A stretch of 64,000 nucleotides of DNA, taken from Fictibacillus terranigra (GTDB lineage Bacteria; Bacillota; Bacilli; Bacillales; Fictibacillaceae). Positions 25,593-33,859 of the stretch are shown here, piece after piece. Under the pieces are notes generated by a model that searched no databases, had not been told where the DNA came from, and saw nothing but the letters and a program-made list of their open reading frames with translations. The position numbers were made by a program, and so were the translations under genes. Position 1 is the first letter of the stretch. Each line of letters starts with the position of its first letter. The stretch lies in contig NZ_JAUHLN010000001.1 in the NCBI RefSeq assembly GCF_030412265.1, positions 1,433,438 to 1,497,437 of the forward strand. Direction: 5' to 3'.

Positions 25593-26294
25593 ATGAGATC
25601 GAGATTTCAACGCCAAAAGAGAAAAAAGCTGCATGTAAGTCTGAACGCCTTGATTTGTATCGTATTGGTCCTAATATTTGTTGTAGCAGGAAATATAATA
25701 TGGGGAGACAGCAATGAGGCATCAACCAATAACCAACAAAACCAAACCAGAAGTGAAAGTGAACAAAGTAACCAACAAAATAATGACACCACGATCCGAA
25801 AAGATAAAGAGACGGATTTAAAAAAACAAGATATAAAATTGAGGGAAAATAAAAAAACGAAAGAACAGCAAGAAGCTAAGAGAATCCAGAAAGATTCCGA
25901 GGAAGCTAAAAAAGAACAAAAAGCTCAAAAAGACAGAGAGGAACAGAAAGCAAAGGATGCCAGGAAAGAACGTGAGCAGCAAAGACCTCAAGACGAGAAG
26001 AGAGTGACAGGATCTGGGGCGTCGAAACCCATTGGAACGAGTCAGACTGGACCACATACTTCAAGTTATGTTAAGGGTTCAGTGGATTGGAACGAAAAAG
26101 TAAAAGCGATCCAAATGGCAACAGGTCTAGGGGACAACATGAACATCTGGCGTATTGAAAATGGCGGGGGACCGCAAAAATCGGTTGGAAAAGTGAGCCC
26201 TGATGGCGAAGATAGCTGGATGTATGTTGTAAATCTTGAGTGGGTTGATCAAAAAGGTTGGAAAATAACAAGTGTTAGTAAACAAAATCGATGA
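25593..26294 (+). CDS. yrrS: YrrS-like membrane-anchored protein (DUF1510)
   Basis: 233 residues: short basic N-terminus, one membrane helix (ALICIVLVLIFVVAGNIIW, about 20-38), a long Glu/Lys/Gln-rich coiled or disordered linker (about 45-145), and a C-terminal globular DUF1510 domain from about 170 (VDWNEKVKAIQMATGLGDN to WKITSVSKQ). AAGGGGG precedes the ATG at 25593; the ORF extension to 25548 lacks a site. In B. subtilis yrrS sits with the PBP gene pbpI, which is not present here. The domain would face the wall side. Confidence 0.85.
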   Translation: MRSRFQRQKRKKLHVSLNALICIVLVLIFVVAGNIIWGDSNEASTNNQQNQTRSESEQSNQQNNDTTIRKDKETDLKKQDIKLRENKKTKEQQEAKRIQKDSEEAKKEQKAQKDREEQKAKDARKEREQQRPQDEKRVTGSGASKPIGTSQTGPHTSSYVKGSVDWNEKVKAIQMATGLGDNMNIWRIENGGGPQKSVGKVSPDGEDSWMYVVNLEWVDQKGWKITSVSKQNR

Positions 26295-26429
26295 TTTCAT
26301 AAGGCGAATAAAAGACCTCTAATATCAAGTGAATATAGAGCAGTCATAACTCCAAGATTACAGCCGTGGCTACCCACAAACTCATCTTGTTGAAATGTCC
26401 TATTTTCTTGATAAACAAAAAGGAAAACT

Positions 26430-26460
26430 CCACCAGCGTTAACCGCGGTGGAGTTTGTTA
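26430..26460 (-). terminator. Terminator after yflT-like gene
   Basis: AAACTCCACC pairs with GGTGGAGTTT around about 12 bases. On the minus strand it is followed by TCC and a T run. Confidence 0.75.
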
Positions 26461-26506
26461 TATTTAAATTACCGGCTCACAAAGATGGAATGGCTAGTTT
26501 TTTTGG

Positions 26507-26854
26507 TTACCATCCGTCTGTTCTTTCATTGTCCGTACAAATGATTAAACCTTTCCCCTCCTCGAGTTTCTTCTCATATCTTTCTGCTTCGGTGGTTGAA
26601 AGACCCATTTCTTTAAGTTTTGATACCAAATGACCTGGGTTGCTATCGAACAATTGAAACATGCCGTTAATGCCCAATTGGCCCCTGCCAATGGTTTTGA
26701 CTTCAGCTTCAGTTGCCAAACGGTTGACGTTATTATTTTGGCGGGTCCATATATAAATGCTATTTTTGTCAACACCACGGCTCTGTAATTCTCGAACGTC
26801 ATTGACCAATTGACCGCTACTGTCATATTCACGTACGATTGGTTTGATATCCAT
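26507..26854 (-). CDS. yflT: General stress protein 17M-like (YflT domain)
   Basis: 115 residues beginning IKPIVREYDSSGQLVNDVRE. It has the YflT-domain pattern: ReY, then V-elq-rGv-knsIYi, then TIGRGQLG, and a C-terminal LEEGKGLIICTDNE. In B. subtilis such proteins belong to the sigma-B general stress regulon; their molecular role is not known. RBS GGGAGAAG before the ATG. A sigma-A-like TTTAGA-17-GATAAT lies close upstream; I did not find a clear sigma-B promoter. Confidence 0.85.
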   Translation of the reverse strand: MDIKPIVREYDSSGQLVNDVRELQSRGVDKNSIYIWTRQNNNVNRLATEAEVKTIGRGQLGINGMFQLFDSNPGHLVSKLKEMGLSTTEAERYEKKLEEGKGLIICTDNERTDGW

Positions 26855-26999
26855 GATTCTTCTCCCTTCTCCATTATCATCTTGTTTTCCAAAGATCTAA
26901 ACAAAGTTCCAGAAAGTCAGAAGCAGGGTATGCCAACAGAATGGCCGCCAAGGGATGGTGGAAAAAGCATCAATCGGAGATTCCGGCAATTTTATTCTC

Positions 27000-27311
27000 T
27001 TATACATCAGCTTCTCTTGCCGGAATATAGAGAGAAACAGAATCAAGTGGATTCCAATTATTATCATACAATTGAAAATGAACCAGGCGGCCGTCCTCAT
27101 TATAAAAAGAATGTCGGGACCCGACTATATTTCCGTTTGTATTGTAGAGATATTTCGTTATTGACACGATTTTTTGTTCTTTTATAAACTCTTCTTGTTC
27201 TCTATTAAGTGCATTCTCTCTGTACTCTTTCCACTTTTCTACCGGCAGTGTTTTTTGGTACAGTCTTCGATTGCTAGTATATACTTCTAATACGATGGAA
27301 TTAGGAATCAT
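27000..27311 (-). CDS. Hypothetical protein, 103 aa, sigma-B-like promoter
   Basis: MIPNSIVLEVYTSNRRLYQK starts 5 bases after GGAAGGAGG. Two FYNEDGRLVHFQLYDNNWNP / YLYNTNGNIVG-type segments suggest a small beta protein. No signal peptide. A sigma-B-like promoter at 27347-27372 points to a general stress role next to the yflT homologue. Family not recognised. Confidence 0.75.
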   Translation of the reverse strand: MIPNSIVLEVYTSNRRLYQKTLPVEKWKEYRENALNREQEEFIKEQKIVSITKYLYNTNGNIVGSRHSFYNEDGRLVHFQLYDNNWNPLDSVSLYIPAREADV

Positions 27312-27346
27312 TGTCTTTTCCTCCTTCCGTACATATCAATTTATAA

Positions 27347-27372
27347 ATTCCCTTATTTTCCGAACGTCAAAC
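27347..27372 (-). promoter_or_regulatory. Sigma-B-like promoter
   Basis: On the minus strand: GTTTGA, 14 bases, GGGAAT. This fits GTTTAA-N12-14-GGGWAW with one mismatch. It lies 36 bases before the 27311 start codon. Confidence 0.6.
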
Positions 27373-27595
27373 GTGTTTGTCCTTACTTCCCTTATATTTT
27401 AATTAAGCTAGCTCAAAGGAGAACGAATTAGGCTATTATTATTAATGTCCATCCGATGCAAAGTCATCTCTTCCTCGAACTAAAAACCGTTCCTGTTCTC
27501 GATCGCCTTTTTTGTAGCCCTCCGTTCAGCTTTGGGTTTACGTTAACAGCCTTTGTGGTAATGGTGCAAAGAGACTTATAAGGAAGGCGTGTTAA

Positions 27596-28243
27596 ATGTA
27601 TAAATATTTGGCGTTTACTTTACCGATTGTGTTTACTGCCGTTTTGTTTACCGTTGATACCAGTGAAAAAACAAAATCTCAGAGAACATCACCCGCAGCC
27701 AATATGAATACAACCCAAGCTTCAATAAAAACGCTATCGAATGTGGTCATTTCAACCAATCAGCTTGCAGGAAGCGGCAAGGACATTTTGTTCGAACAGA
27801 TTATTGCTACGGATGGAATATTCCCCAATCAGCGGGCATTGGAAGAACAGAGTCCAAATGATAAGCCAGCGGTAAAAAAGATGTCTCTGACTCCTCAAAA
27901 TAGCAGCAAGTCAAGGGAGGGGAAGTCAAAAAAACAAAAGCCTATTATTGATGAAGATAAGCCGAAAAAAGAAAATAAACAAAAACAAATAAAACCGCCA
28001 AAATCCTCAGGACAAGCAGAGGAGAAGGCAATCAAACGGCCAAAACCTTCTGTTAAACAAGATAGGCCAATGAAAGCAAAGCCTCCGGTTAATCAAGGTA
28101 AGGCAGAAAAAGATAAAGAAGATACGAAAGCGATAAATTCGAAGAAGTCGGGAGTTCCAGCAGAGGAGAAGGCGAACAAACCACCAAAACCTCCTGATAA
28201 TCAAGAAAAGACGAAAAAAGAAAAAAAGCGGCGAAGCCAATAA
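27596..28243 (+). CDS. Secreted Lys/Pro-rich low-complexity protein with internal repeat
   Basis: 215 residues. Residues 1-20 look like a signal sequence or anchor (YLAFTLPIVFTAVLFTV). From about 95 on the protein is Lys-, Pro- and Glu-rich and contains a repeated unit: SSGQAEEKAIKRPKPSVKQ and SGVPAEEKANKPPKPPDNQ, about 50 residues apart. Such tails often bind anionic wall polymers. RBS AAGGAAGG. Family unknown; the repeat suggests recent expansion. Confidence 0.6.
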   Translation: MYKYLAFTLPIVFTAVLFTVDTSEKTKSQRTSPAANMNTTQASIKTLSNVVISTNQLAGSGKDILFEQIIATDGIFPNQRALEEQSPNDKPAVKKMSLTPQNSSKSREGKSKKQKPIIDEDKPKKENKQKQIKPPKSSGQAEEKAIKRPKPSVKQDRPMKAKPPVNQGKAEKDKEDTKAINSKKSGVPAEEKANKPPKPPDNQEKTKKEKKRRSQ

Positions 28244-28396
28244 GCAAAAGTCGAATAAACAGTAGGAAGCAACCAATCTGAGGTAACCTTTGATGAGAAT
28301 AAAATAGCATTGTTTGGATCAATAAAACATTCCTGAGTAATTTTGTTTCTAAATGGATAAAGTAACAAAGGAATATAAGAGAGGGGCTGTGAATTA

Positions 28397-28528
28397 GTGG
28401 AAAACACAAGTGATTTTGTAGAAAAGCTGCATGAAAACCAGGAAAAAGCCGAAAAAAATAAAAAGCACCAAGGTAAAGGTAATCCAGGGGCCAGGCTACC
28501 AAATAAACAGCACAGTACGAACAAGTAG
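28397..28528 (+). CDS. DUF4023 small protein, 43 aa
   Basis: GTG start at 28397 gives MENTSDFVEKLHENQEKAEK, then NKKHQGKGNP and LPNKQHS. This is the pattern of the short DUF4023 proteins of bacilli (FVeKLHe-QeKae-nKkHQGkGNP--kLPNKQH). The Shine-Dalgarno AGAGGGG lies 10 bases upstream. A strong terminator follows. Function unknown; probably cytoplasmic and disordered. Confidence 0.75.
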   Translation: MENTSDFVEKLHENQEKAEKNKKHQGKGNPGARLPNKQHSTNK

Positions 28529-28538
28529 CTTTTGTTGA

Positions 28539-28572
28539 AGAAAGACCATATCTAGACGGTCTTTCTTTTTTT
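28539..28572 (+). terminator. Terminator after DUF4023 gene
   Basis: AGAAAGACC pairs with GGTCTTTCT, then TTTTTT. Confidence 0.9.
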
Positions 28573-28769
28573 ATAGGAAAAATGGAGCCAGGAGTTAAAA
28601 CAACTGGTTAAAGATGAAAAGCAATTAAAAGGATGTGGCTTAAGCTGTCACAAAAGCCCAAAAATTAGCTGAACTATTGGGAGAATCTGGTTCTTTCAAA
28701 AGATTCAACCTAGACAATAAATCTGGAACTTAGCTTCATAAAATACGACCGGGAAAAAATGGACGTGTT

Positions 28770-28964
28770 ATGGCTTTCAATTCAGCTAAAAATAAGTATC
28801 TTTTTATGGCGGTGTTCTTTCTATTATGGTTTCCGCATTTTATTTATGTCCCCATTTTTTCTCAATCATTGGAAGGAAAGTATACATTTACCGGGATTGT
28901 ATTGAGCTGCTACGGACTTAAGACAAGAGGTCTATCATTAGAACAAATAGAGCGCAACTTTTAA
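28770..28964 (+). pseudogene. Truncated MFS transporter
   Basis: The first 50 codons (YLFMAVFFLLWFPHFIYVPI, then YTFTGIVLSCYGL) match the first helix and start of helix 2 of an MFS exporter. The frame then turns into KTRGLSLEQIERNF and stops; the remaining ten or so helices are absent. No convincing ribosome site. I read it as a deletion remnant. Confidence 0.55.
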
Positions 28965-29039
28965 GGCTGTGTAGGAACTTAATTGGCACTGGGTGATAAA
29001 GTTATTCCACCTGAAAATTAAATAGTTTTAAAAGCAATG

Positions 29040-29072
29040 AAGCATTTCTGTGTAATGAGGAATGCTTTTTAT
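29040..29072 (+). terminator. Terminator-like hairpin ahead of yoaS
   Basis: AAGCATT pairs with AATGCTT and is followed by TTTATCTTT. A near copy stands before the second yoaS-like gene at about 63050-63085, so it belongs to the duplicated block. Confidence 0.65.
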
Positions 29073-29195
29073 CTTTGTCTTAAATCAAGGGATAGTTCTA
29101 TAACAATAATAATATAATAAAAAACAATAATGTTTTATTGTGAAACGATAAATTCTGTGTTAAAGTAAATTGACGAAATAAGTGAGGTGTTTTTC

Positions 29196-29678
29196 ATGAA
29201 ACGCGGAACAACACTCTTTTTAAAGATAGCGGTTATTTTTATTGGAATTCCAGTTCCTGCATTGTGCATATTTTTGGTGCCTGAGATAGTAAATTATGCA
29301 GCAGAATTGTATCCGGATATTGCATATATGAAATATCTCGTCTTAATCGATTTGTATGCAGCGGCGATACCTTTTTACTTTGCTCTGTATCAAGCTTTTA
29401 AACTTTTAAGCTATATTGACAAGAATAACGCTTTCTCGGAGTTATCAGTAAAGGCTTTAAGGACGATCAAATACTGTGCAATCACAATCAGTAGCTTGTT
29501 TGTAGCACGGATGCCACTCTTTTTTCTCGTGGGGGATAAAGACGACGCCCCAGGTGTCATAGTACTCGGATTGGTCATTATTTTTGCTTCTATGGTGATT
29601 GCAGTCTTCGCTGCTGTTCTTCAAAGGCTTTTAAAGGAAGCCATTGATATCAAATCAGAAAACGTTTTAACGGTCTGA
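29196..29678 (+). CDS. yoaS: DUF2975 membrane protein (YoaS-like), copy 1
   Basis: 160 residues with four predicted helices: LFLKIAVIFIGIPVPALCIF, LVLIDLYAAAIPFYFALYQA, CAITISSLFVA and VLGLVIIFASMVIAVFAAVL. A charged loop YIDKNNAFSELSVKALRTIK separates helices 2 and 3, as in DUF2975. ATG 29196 follows GAGGTG; the frame start at 29187 overlaps that site. The next gene, an HTH protein, starts 10 bases later. This pair recurs at 63199-63908. The HTH partner may control expression or be held by the membrane protein. Confidence 0.88.
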   Translation: MKRGTTLFLKIAVIFIGIPVPALCIFLVPEIVNYAAELYPDIAYMKYLVLIDLYAAAIPFYFALYQAFKLLSYIDKNNAFSELSVKALRTIKYCAITISSLFVARMPLFFLVGDKDDAPGVIVLGLVIIFASMVIAVFAAVLQRLLKEAIDIKSENVLTV

Positions 29679-29688
29679 GGTGAATAAC

Positions 29689-29907
29689 ATGGCGATTATA
29701 ATCAATATTGATGTGATGTTGGCTAAAAGGAAAATGAGCGTAACAGAACTTTCGGAGAGAGTTGGAATAACAATGGCTAACCTTTCTATATTGAAAAATG
29801 GAAAGGCAAAAGCGATTCGATTATCAACTTTAGAGGCGATCTGTAAGGCTTTAGAATGTCAGCCTGGAGATATTTTAGAATACAAAAGTGACGATGACAC
29901 CCATTAA
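29689..29907 (+). CDS. yozG: XRE/Cro-type HTH protein (YozG-like), copy 1
   Basis: 72 residues, almost all one HTH domain: MSVTELSERVGITMANLSIL, then KNGKAKAIRLSTLEAICKAL and CQPGDILEY. The family binds DNA as a dimer. ATG 29689 follows GAGGTGAATAAC. It is the middle gene of a yoaS-yozG-yoaT-like operon. Copy 2 at 63693-63908 differs at only a few residues, so both may bind the same operator. Confidence 0.9.
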   Translation: MAIIINIDVMLAKRKMSVTELSERVGITMANLSILKNGKAKAIRLSTLEAICKALECQPGDILEYKSDDDTH

Positions 29908-29942
29908 GCAGGATTCAGAAAAAAACTTTGGAGGCACAAATC

Positions 29943-30728
29943 ATGAGAGCACTAGAACAACTCGTTCGTTTTGGCTGGGAACAGGCCCTATCTTGTTTGT
30001 TTCCTGTCGTTATTTTTGCCTCTCTGGCTTTTACGCAACACATGCCACTTCCTTTCCTGCCACGGTATGACTGGCTGCTCATCATCTGCCTTCTGATGCA
30101 GTGGTGGATGGTGCGTTGTGGGCTTGAAACATGGGATGAACTTAAGGTCATAACATTGTTCCACCTTATTGGACTTGCTCTTGAACTTTTTAAGGTAAAT
30201 ATGGGCTCTTGGTCTTATCCAGAGGAAGGTTATTTCAAAATTTTTGGAGTGCCTTTGTATAGCGGATTCATGTACGCAAGTGTGGCGAGCTACCTTTGCC
30301 AGGCATGGAGGAGGCTTAAGGTTGAACTGGTTAAATGGCCGCCGTTTTTGGTAGTTGTATCTCTTGCAGCTGCGATTTATTTGAATTTTTTCACCCACCA
30401 TTATTGGATCGACATTCGTTGGTGGTTATCTGGACTTGTAATCATTGTCTTTTGGCAATCTTGGGTCACATATGAGGTCGATGGAACCCGTTACCGTATG
30501 CCACTTGCACTTTCTTTTGTGCTCATCGGATTTTTTATATGGATAGCTGAAAATGTCGCAACGTTCTTTGGAGCTTGGGAATATCCAAATCAAACCGATG
30601 CATGGAGTCTCGTTCATCTAGGAAAGGTGAGTTCATGGCTCTTATTAGTGATTGTTAGCTTTCTTATAGTTGCGACGTTAAAGCAGGTTAAGGGGAAAAT
30701 TTCAGTAGGTACTAGTCAATTTTTATAA
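29943..30728 (+). CDS. yoaT: DUF817 membrane protein (YoaT-like)
   Basis: 261 residues with about eight hydrophobic helices. Typical DUF817 segments are FKVNMGSWSYPEEGYFKIFG, PLYSGFMYASVASYLCQAW and FGAWEYPNQ. ATG 29943 follows TTGGAGG by 9 bases. It lies in the yoaS-yozG-yoaT order known from B. subtilis. The second yoaS-yozG pair in this window lacks it. Function unknown; probably in the cytoplasmic membrane. Confidence 0.88.
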   Translation: MRALEQLVRFGWEQALSCLFPVVIFASLAFTQHMPLPFLPRYDWLLIICLLMQWWMVRCGLETWDELKVITLFHLIGLALELFKVNMGSWSYPEEGYFKIFGVPLYSGFMYASVASYLCQAWRRLKVELVKWPPFLVVVSLAAAIYLNFFTHHYWIDIRWWLSGLVIIVFWQSWVTYEVDGTRYRMPLALSFVLIGFFIWIAENVATFFGAWEYPNQTDAWSLVHLGKVSSWLLLVIVSFLIVATLKQVKGKISVGTSQFL

Positions 30729-30827
30729 AGATAAGAATCCTCTTGCGTTTCTGCTAAAAATACAATTATGTTAACACTATAGGACTCATAGATATGTTAA
30801 AGAAATCCTATTAAACCCTTGCTTGTA

Positions 30828-30852
30828 AAACCCGGTCATATATGATCGGGTT
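30828..30852. repeat. Hairpin of a duplicated intergenic segment, copy 1
   Basis: AACCCGGTCATATATGATCGGGTT is nearly palindromic. This hairpin and the following ~130 bases (including GAGACAGCAATAC and TCATAAGGTGT) recur at 59228-59370, each time ending in a coat-protein terminator. Confidence 0.7.
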
Positions 30853-30964
30853 GTGTGTAAGGGAGATTGTTTATATATGAGACAGCAATACTTATGATTT
30901 TCACTACTCACCGTTCATATAACTAATCATTGGCTCATAAGGTGTGGTTTCGGTAATAGAAAAA

Positions 30965-30992
30965 AACACCTGAACCTTCCTTCAGGTGTAAT
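30965..30992 (-). terminator. Terminator of coat gene copy 1
   Basis: ACACCTGAA pairs with TTCAGGTGT; on the minus strand it runs into TTTTTTT. Confidence 0.85.
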
Positions 30993-30998
30993 TTATAA

Positions 30999-31553
30999 TT
31001 AGGATGCGTTTGATGCAATTAAAGTAAGAACTACGGTCAATACATTGGCCATCGTTTGAACCGCGATAGCAGCTTGTTCAGTTTCTGCTTCTATTCGAAC
31101 GCCTCTTGAATTCTCAATACAAATGTTGTCGCGTGTCCTTTGTTTTTGTGCGAACAGTTGCAGGAAATCTGCTTGAAGCAGGTCATCATTCAGATCAAGG
31201 TTTGATAAAGTGGCTGTAATAACAACAGTGATCGCATTGATCATCGTTTGAACGACAATCGAAGTTTGTTCGGACTCGACTTCGACAAATACATCACAGG
31301 AATCCTTTATTGTAATACATCTTTCAGTAACTTGTTTCGCAACGTCAGCTTGGGCGAGGTCGAAATTAAGACCACCCGCATTAAAACCAGAAAGTGCGTT
31401 AAAAGCACTTACATTGCCGTTGCAGCACGGGTGGCATTTTCTAGCAGCTGCTTCTTCCTCTTCTCTTTCCGCTGCCGCCGCCTCAGCTCTTGCTGCTGCT
31501 GCTCTCTCAAATCTGTCTACATCTCTTGCAGAAATATTATCGAATAAACTCAT
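30999..31553 (-). CDS. Spore coat protein, two CotX/CotV-type domains, copy 1
   Basis: Insoluble-coat-fraction protein made in the mother cell. From MSLFDN (31553; GGAGG upstream) it has an Ala/Glu/Arg-rich coil (about 8-42), a CHPCCNG Cys cluster, then two related ~45-residue X/V domains: CITIKDSCDVFVEVESEQTS with VVQTMINAITVVITA, and CIENSRGVRIEAETEQAAIA with TMANVLTVVLTLIASN. The Cys residues may crosslink the coat. A shorter paralogue lies at 59396-59887 with a similar upstream region. Confidence 0.9.
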   Translation of the reverse strand: MSLFDNISARDVDRFERAAAARAEAAAAEREEEEAAARKCHPCCNGNVSAFNALSGFNAGGLNFDLAQADVAKQVTERCITIKDSCDVFVEVESEQTSIVVQTMINAITVVITATLSNLDLNDDLLQADFLQLFAQKQRTRDNICIENSRGVRIEAETEQAAIAVQTMANVLTVVLTLIASNAS

Positions 31554-31654
31554 TTTTTTTTCCTCCAATTTCAATTTCTTTTATTTCTTTATTACATTAG
31601 ATGCGAGAATTGATAGCTTGGCATAGATAAACGTCTTGCAAACTCGCATTTATT

Positions 31655-31922
31655 TTGTATTTTTATTTTTCCTTTGCTGCGGGTACATTTGAGGTTACTC
31701 GGCCATCAAAGATTTTGCGAAAAACCCTTACCTATGATCCCTCTGAAAGAGGAGAACAGTGCGATGAATTCCCGTTTGCTTCTATCTATGAGGGAGCAGG
31801 GAAAAGGGAAGGAAACTTCTCAGTCGTTACATTCCTTATGCCGTTCAAGAGAGTCGGAACGCCCTCTTAACAAATTACCTTCGGAAAAGTTTATGGTAGA
31901 TACCTACGGACAGGTACATTAG
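31655..31922 (+). pseudogene. NucA/NucB-type nuclease fragment, frameshifted
   Basis: One frame gives RGEQCDEFPFASIYEGAGK, then REGNFSVVTF. This matches the CDEFPFAST-x-EGA core of NucA/NucB DNases, including the catalytic region. The reading then passes to another frame, SEKFMVDTYGQVH, where the family's C-terminus would lie. The N-terminal part is missing. A terminator-like T run follows at about 31950-31972. Confidence 0.5.
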
Positions 31923-32146
31923 AGAAACGGTAATAAAAAGCCCCCAGATTTTTAAATCTAAGGTTTTTTTTATTACCGGGAACTGTTTTAGGATTATAGT
32001 TTGCTTATTTGCAAAGGTCTAGCATGGTTCCATAAATCTCTTGTTTACTTCCTTACTTTTTTGATTAGAACTCGACTTTTTACCCAAACCAACTATCATT
32101 CCTTAACATATGATATGGAAGGACAAGCGCTAGGGGTGATCAGAGA

Positions 32147-33520
32147 TTGAAAGTGATAGTAATAGACCCAGGACACGGAGGCAGTGATCTTGGGGCGACG
32201 TTTAAAGAGTCTCAGGAAAAACTTTTCAACCTGAAAATAGCTTTGAGGGTAAGGGATTATATGGAAAAAACCTATACTGTTAAAATTATAATGACAAGAA
32301 CTAGCGATAAGGCTTTATCCTTAAAAGAGCGTACTGATTTGGCGAATTCTACAGCTCCAAATTTTTATCTCTCCATACACAACAATGCAGGTGGCGGAAG
32401 CGGGTTTGAGAGTTATATTTTTAATGGTCATGTTCCTGAACAGACTAAAACCTATCAGGAAGTCATTCATGAAGCCATTATGAACCAGGTAAAAGTGAAA
32501 TATGATATCACGGATCGAGGAAAAAAACGAGCAAACTTCCATGTGCTTCGAGAAACTAAAAGTCCTGCGTTACTTTTGGAAGTTTTATTTGTCGATAATC
32601 TAAAAGATCATGCCTTTCTTAACCAATCCTCTTTTATTGAGGACGTGTCGATCGATATTGCAGAAGCCATTGCCAAGGCATTAGATTTACCCGTTAAACC
32701 ACAGCCGAAAATTTTTTATAAAGTAATTGCTGGTTCATTGAAAAATCGAACAAATGCGGAAGAAAGAGTCTCGTATCTGGAATCAAAGGGAATAGAAGCA
32801 TTTATTGATCCAATTCTAATTTTAGGCGAACAGCATTATCGTGTGTTGGCCGGTGCCTTTTCCAGCAGAGAAAATGCAAAAGAACGTGTGAATGCTTTAA
32901 AAAGAGGTGGCATTACAGATGTATATATAGTGACGGAGAAACCTAAAGGTGCTCCTTCCCAACTGCCATCCAAACCAGAGGACAAGTTTACGATTAGAGG
33001 AGAAACCAGTTTAACCGATCAACAGATGGATTTCTTTGTTCAGATGGTAAATCCGAATGCTCCACTTCTTGGTGCCCTTTATCATAGGTTTGGAGAAATT
33101 TTCGGGGTAAGAGCAGATGTGGCTTTTGCGCAAGCGGTACACGAAACCAACTATTTTCGTTTTACGGGAATCATTCGCAAAGAACAAAACAATTTTGCCG
33201 GTATTGGTGCTGCAGGTGAAGGAAATCCAGGAGCGGCTTTCAAAACAGCTGAAGAAGGTGTACTTGCTCATATTCAACATCTTTTTGCTTATGCTTCTAC
33301 AGAAAAAATCCCAGAAGGATATCTTCTCGTTGATCCGTTATTTAGTTTGGTGGATCGTGGCAGTGCGGTTGCCTGGACACAGCTGAATGGGAAGTGGGCA
33401 TTTCCTGGTACATCGTATGGCCAAACCATTCTTTCCATTTATAAAAAAATGGTAAACTTTACGATACAACCGCTTGTAGAACAAAAACTAAAATTAGAGC
33501 AGATATTAAAAGCAATGTAA
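32147..33520 (+). CDS. N-acetylmuramoyl-L-alanine amidase with SPOR and glucosaminidase domains
   Basis: Bifunctional wall hydrolase of 457 residues. Amidase_3: VIVIDPGHGGSDLGA (zinc His), Glu near residue 23, SIHNNAGG (zinc His) and LLEVLFVDN (Glu). Two SPOR-like repeats at about 188-265 (FYKVIAGSLKNRTNAEERV; YRVLAGAFSSRENAKERV). Glucosaminidase domain from about 285 (FAQAVHETNYFRFTG, NNFAGIGA). No signal peptide, like CwlC of B. subtilis, which lyses the mother cell late in sporulation; its place beside sigK fits. Start TTG 32147 after AGGGGTGA. Confidence 0.88.
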   Translation: MKVIVIDPGHGGSDLGATFKESQEKLFNLKIALRVRDYMEKTYTVKIIMTRTSDKALSLKERTDLANSTAPNFYLSIHNNAGGGSGFESYIFNGHVPEQTKTYQEVIHEAIMNQVKVKYDITDRGKKRANFHVLRETKSPALLLEVLFVDNLKDHAFLNQSSFIEDVSIDIAEAIAKALDLPVKPQPKIFYKVIAGSLKNRTNAEERVSYLESKGIEAFIDPILILGEQHYRVLAGAFSSRENAKERVNALKRGGITDVYIVTEKPKGAPSQLPSKPEDKFTIRGETSLTDQQMDFFVQMVNPNAPLLGALYHRFGEIFGVRADVAFAQAVHETNYFRFTGIIRKEQNNFAGIGAAGEGNPGAAFKTAEEGVLAHIQHLFAYASTEKIPEGYLLVDPLFSLVDRGSAVAWTQLNGKWAFPGTSYGQTILSIYKKMVNFTIQPLVEQKLKLEQILKAM

Positions 33521-33544
33521 AAAGGTTTATCAAACATCAAAAAC

Positions 33545-33577
33545 CACAGATTAACAGGAATCCGTGGTTTTATTTCT
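33545..33577 (+). terminator. Terminator after amidase
   Basis: AAAACCAC pairs with GTGGTTTT across about 16 bases, then ATTTCTT. Confidence 0.8.
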
Positions 33578-33579
33578 TA

Positions 33580-33859
33580 TAACTTAACAGCTTTTTGATT
33601 CTTTATCGAAATACATATAACCGATCAGGTACGGCGGCTATTTGGACATAGCTTCGTTGCAAAATACTCAACGAGCACTGGATTCCTGCCAAGCGCGGGG
33701 CAAAAGTACATCATCGTGAGGAACAGTATTCTGCTCTACTTTTTTGGTGTTATGTTTATTGTAACAATGCAGAGCAATCTTTATTCCCTGGTACAGACAC
33801 CTAACAAGCCCAACCGGGCATACAGATAAGAGTAACAAAAAAAGCCGGGAGGTGTTTGT
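33580..33859. other. sigK upstream region
   Basis: About 280 bases. A minus-strand frame here (EQNTVPHDDVLLPRAWQESS) has a coding look but no start and soon stops, so it may be a relic. Near its right end is the sporulation-like -10 element described separately. Nothing else is supported. Confidence 0.4.
33819..33827 (+). promoter_or_regulatory. Sigma-E/K-like -10 element
   Basis: CATACAGAT matches the mother-cell -10 core CATACA, placed 33 bases before the sigK ATG. The -35 is not clear. sigK of B. subtilis is read first by sigma-E, then by sigma-K. Confidence 0.4.

Noticed and set aside
26545-26904. 119-codon minus-strand frame overlapping the yflT-like gene
   Set aside because: Other frame of a well-supported YflT-domain gene; it lacks a start signal.
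28007-28524. Several hydrophobic minus-strand frames
   Set aside because: They are the antisense of Lys-rich coding DNA (AAA/AAG becomes TTT/CTT, reading as Phe and Leu), so the apparent membrane segments are an artefact.
31248-31626. Plus-strand frames across the CotX-type gene
   Set aside because: Antisense shadows of a well-supported coat protein gene.
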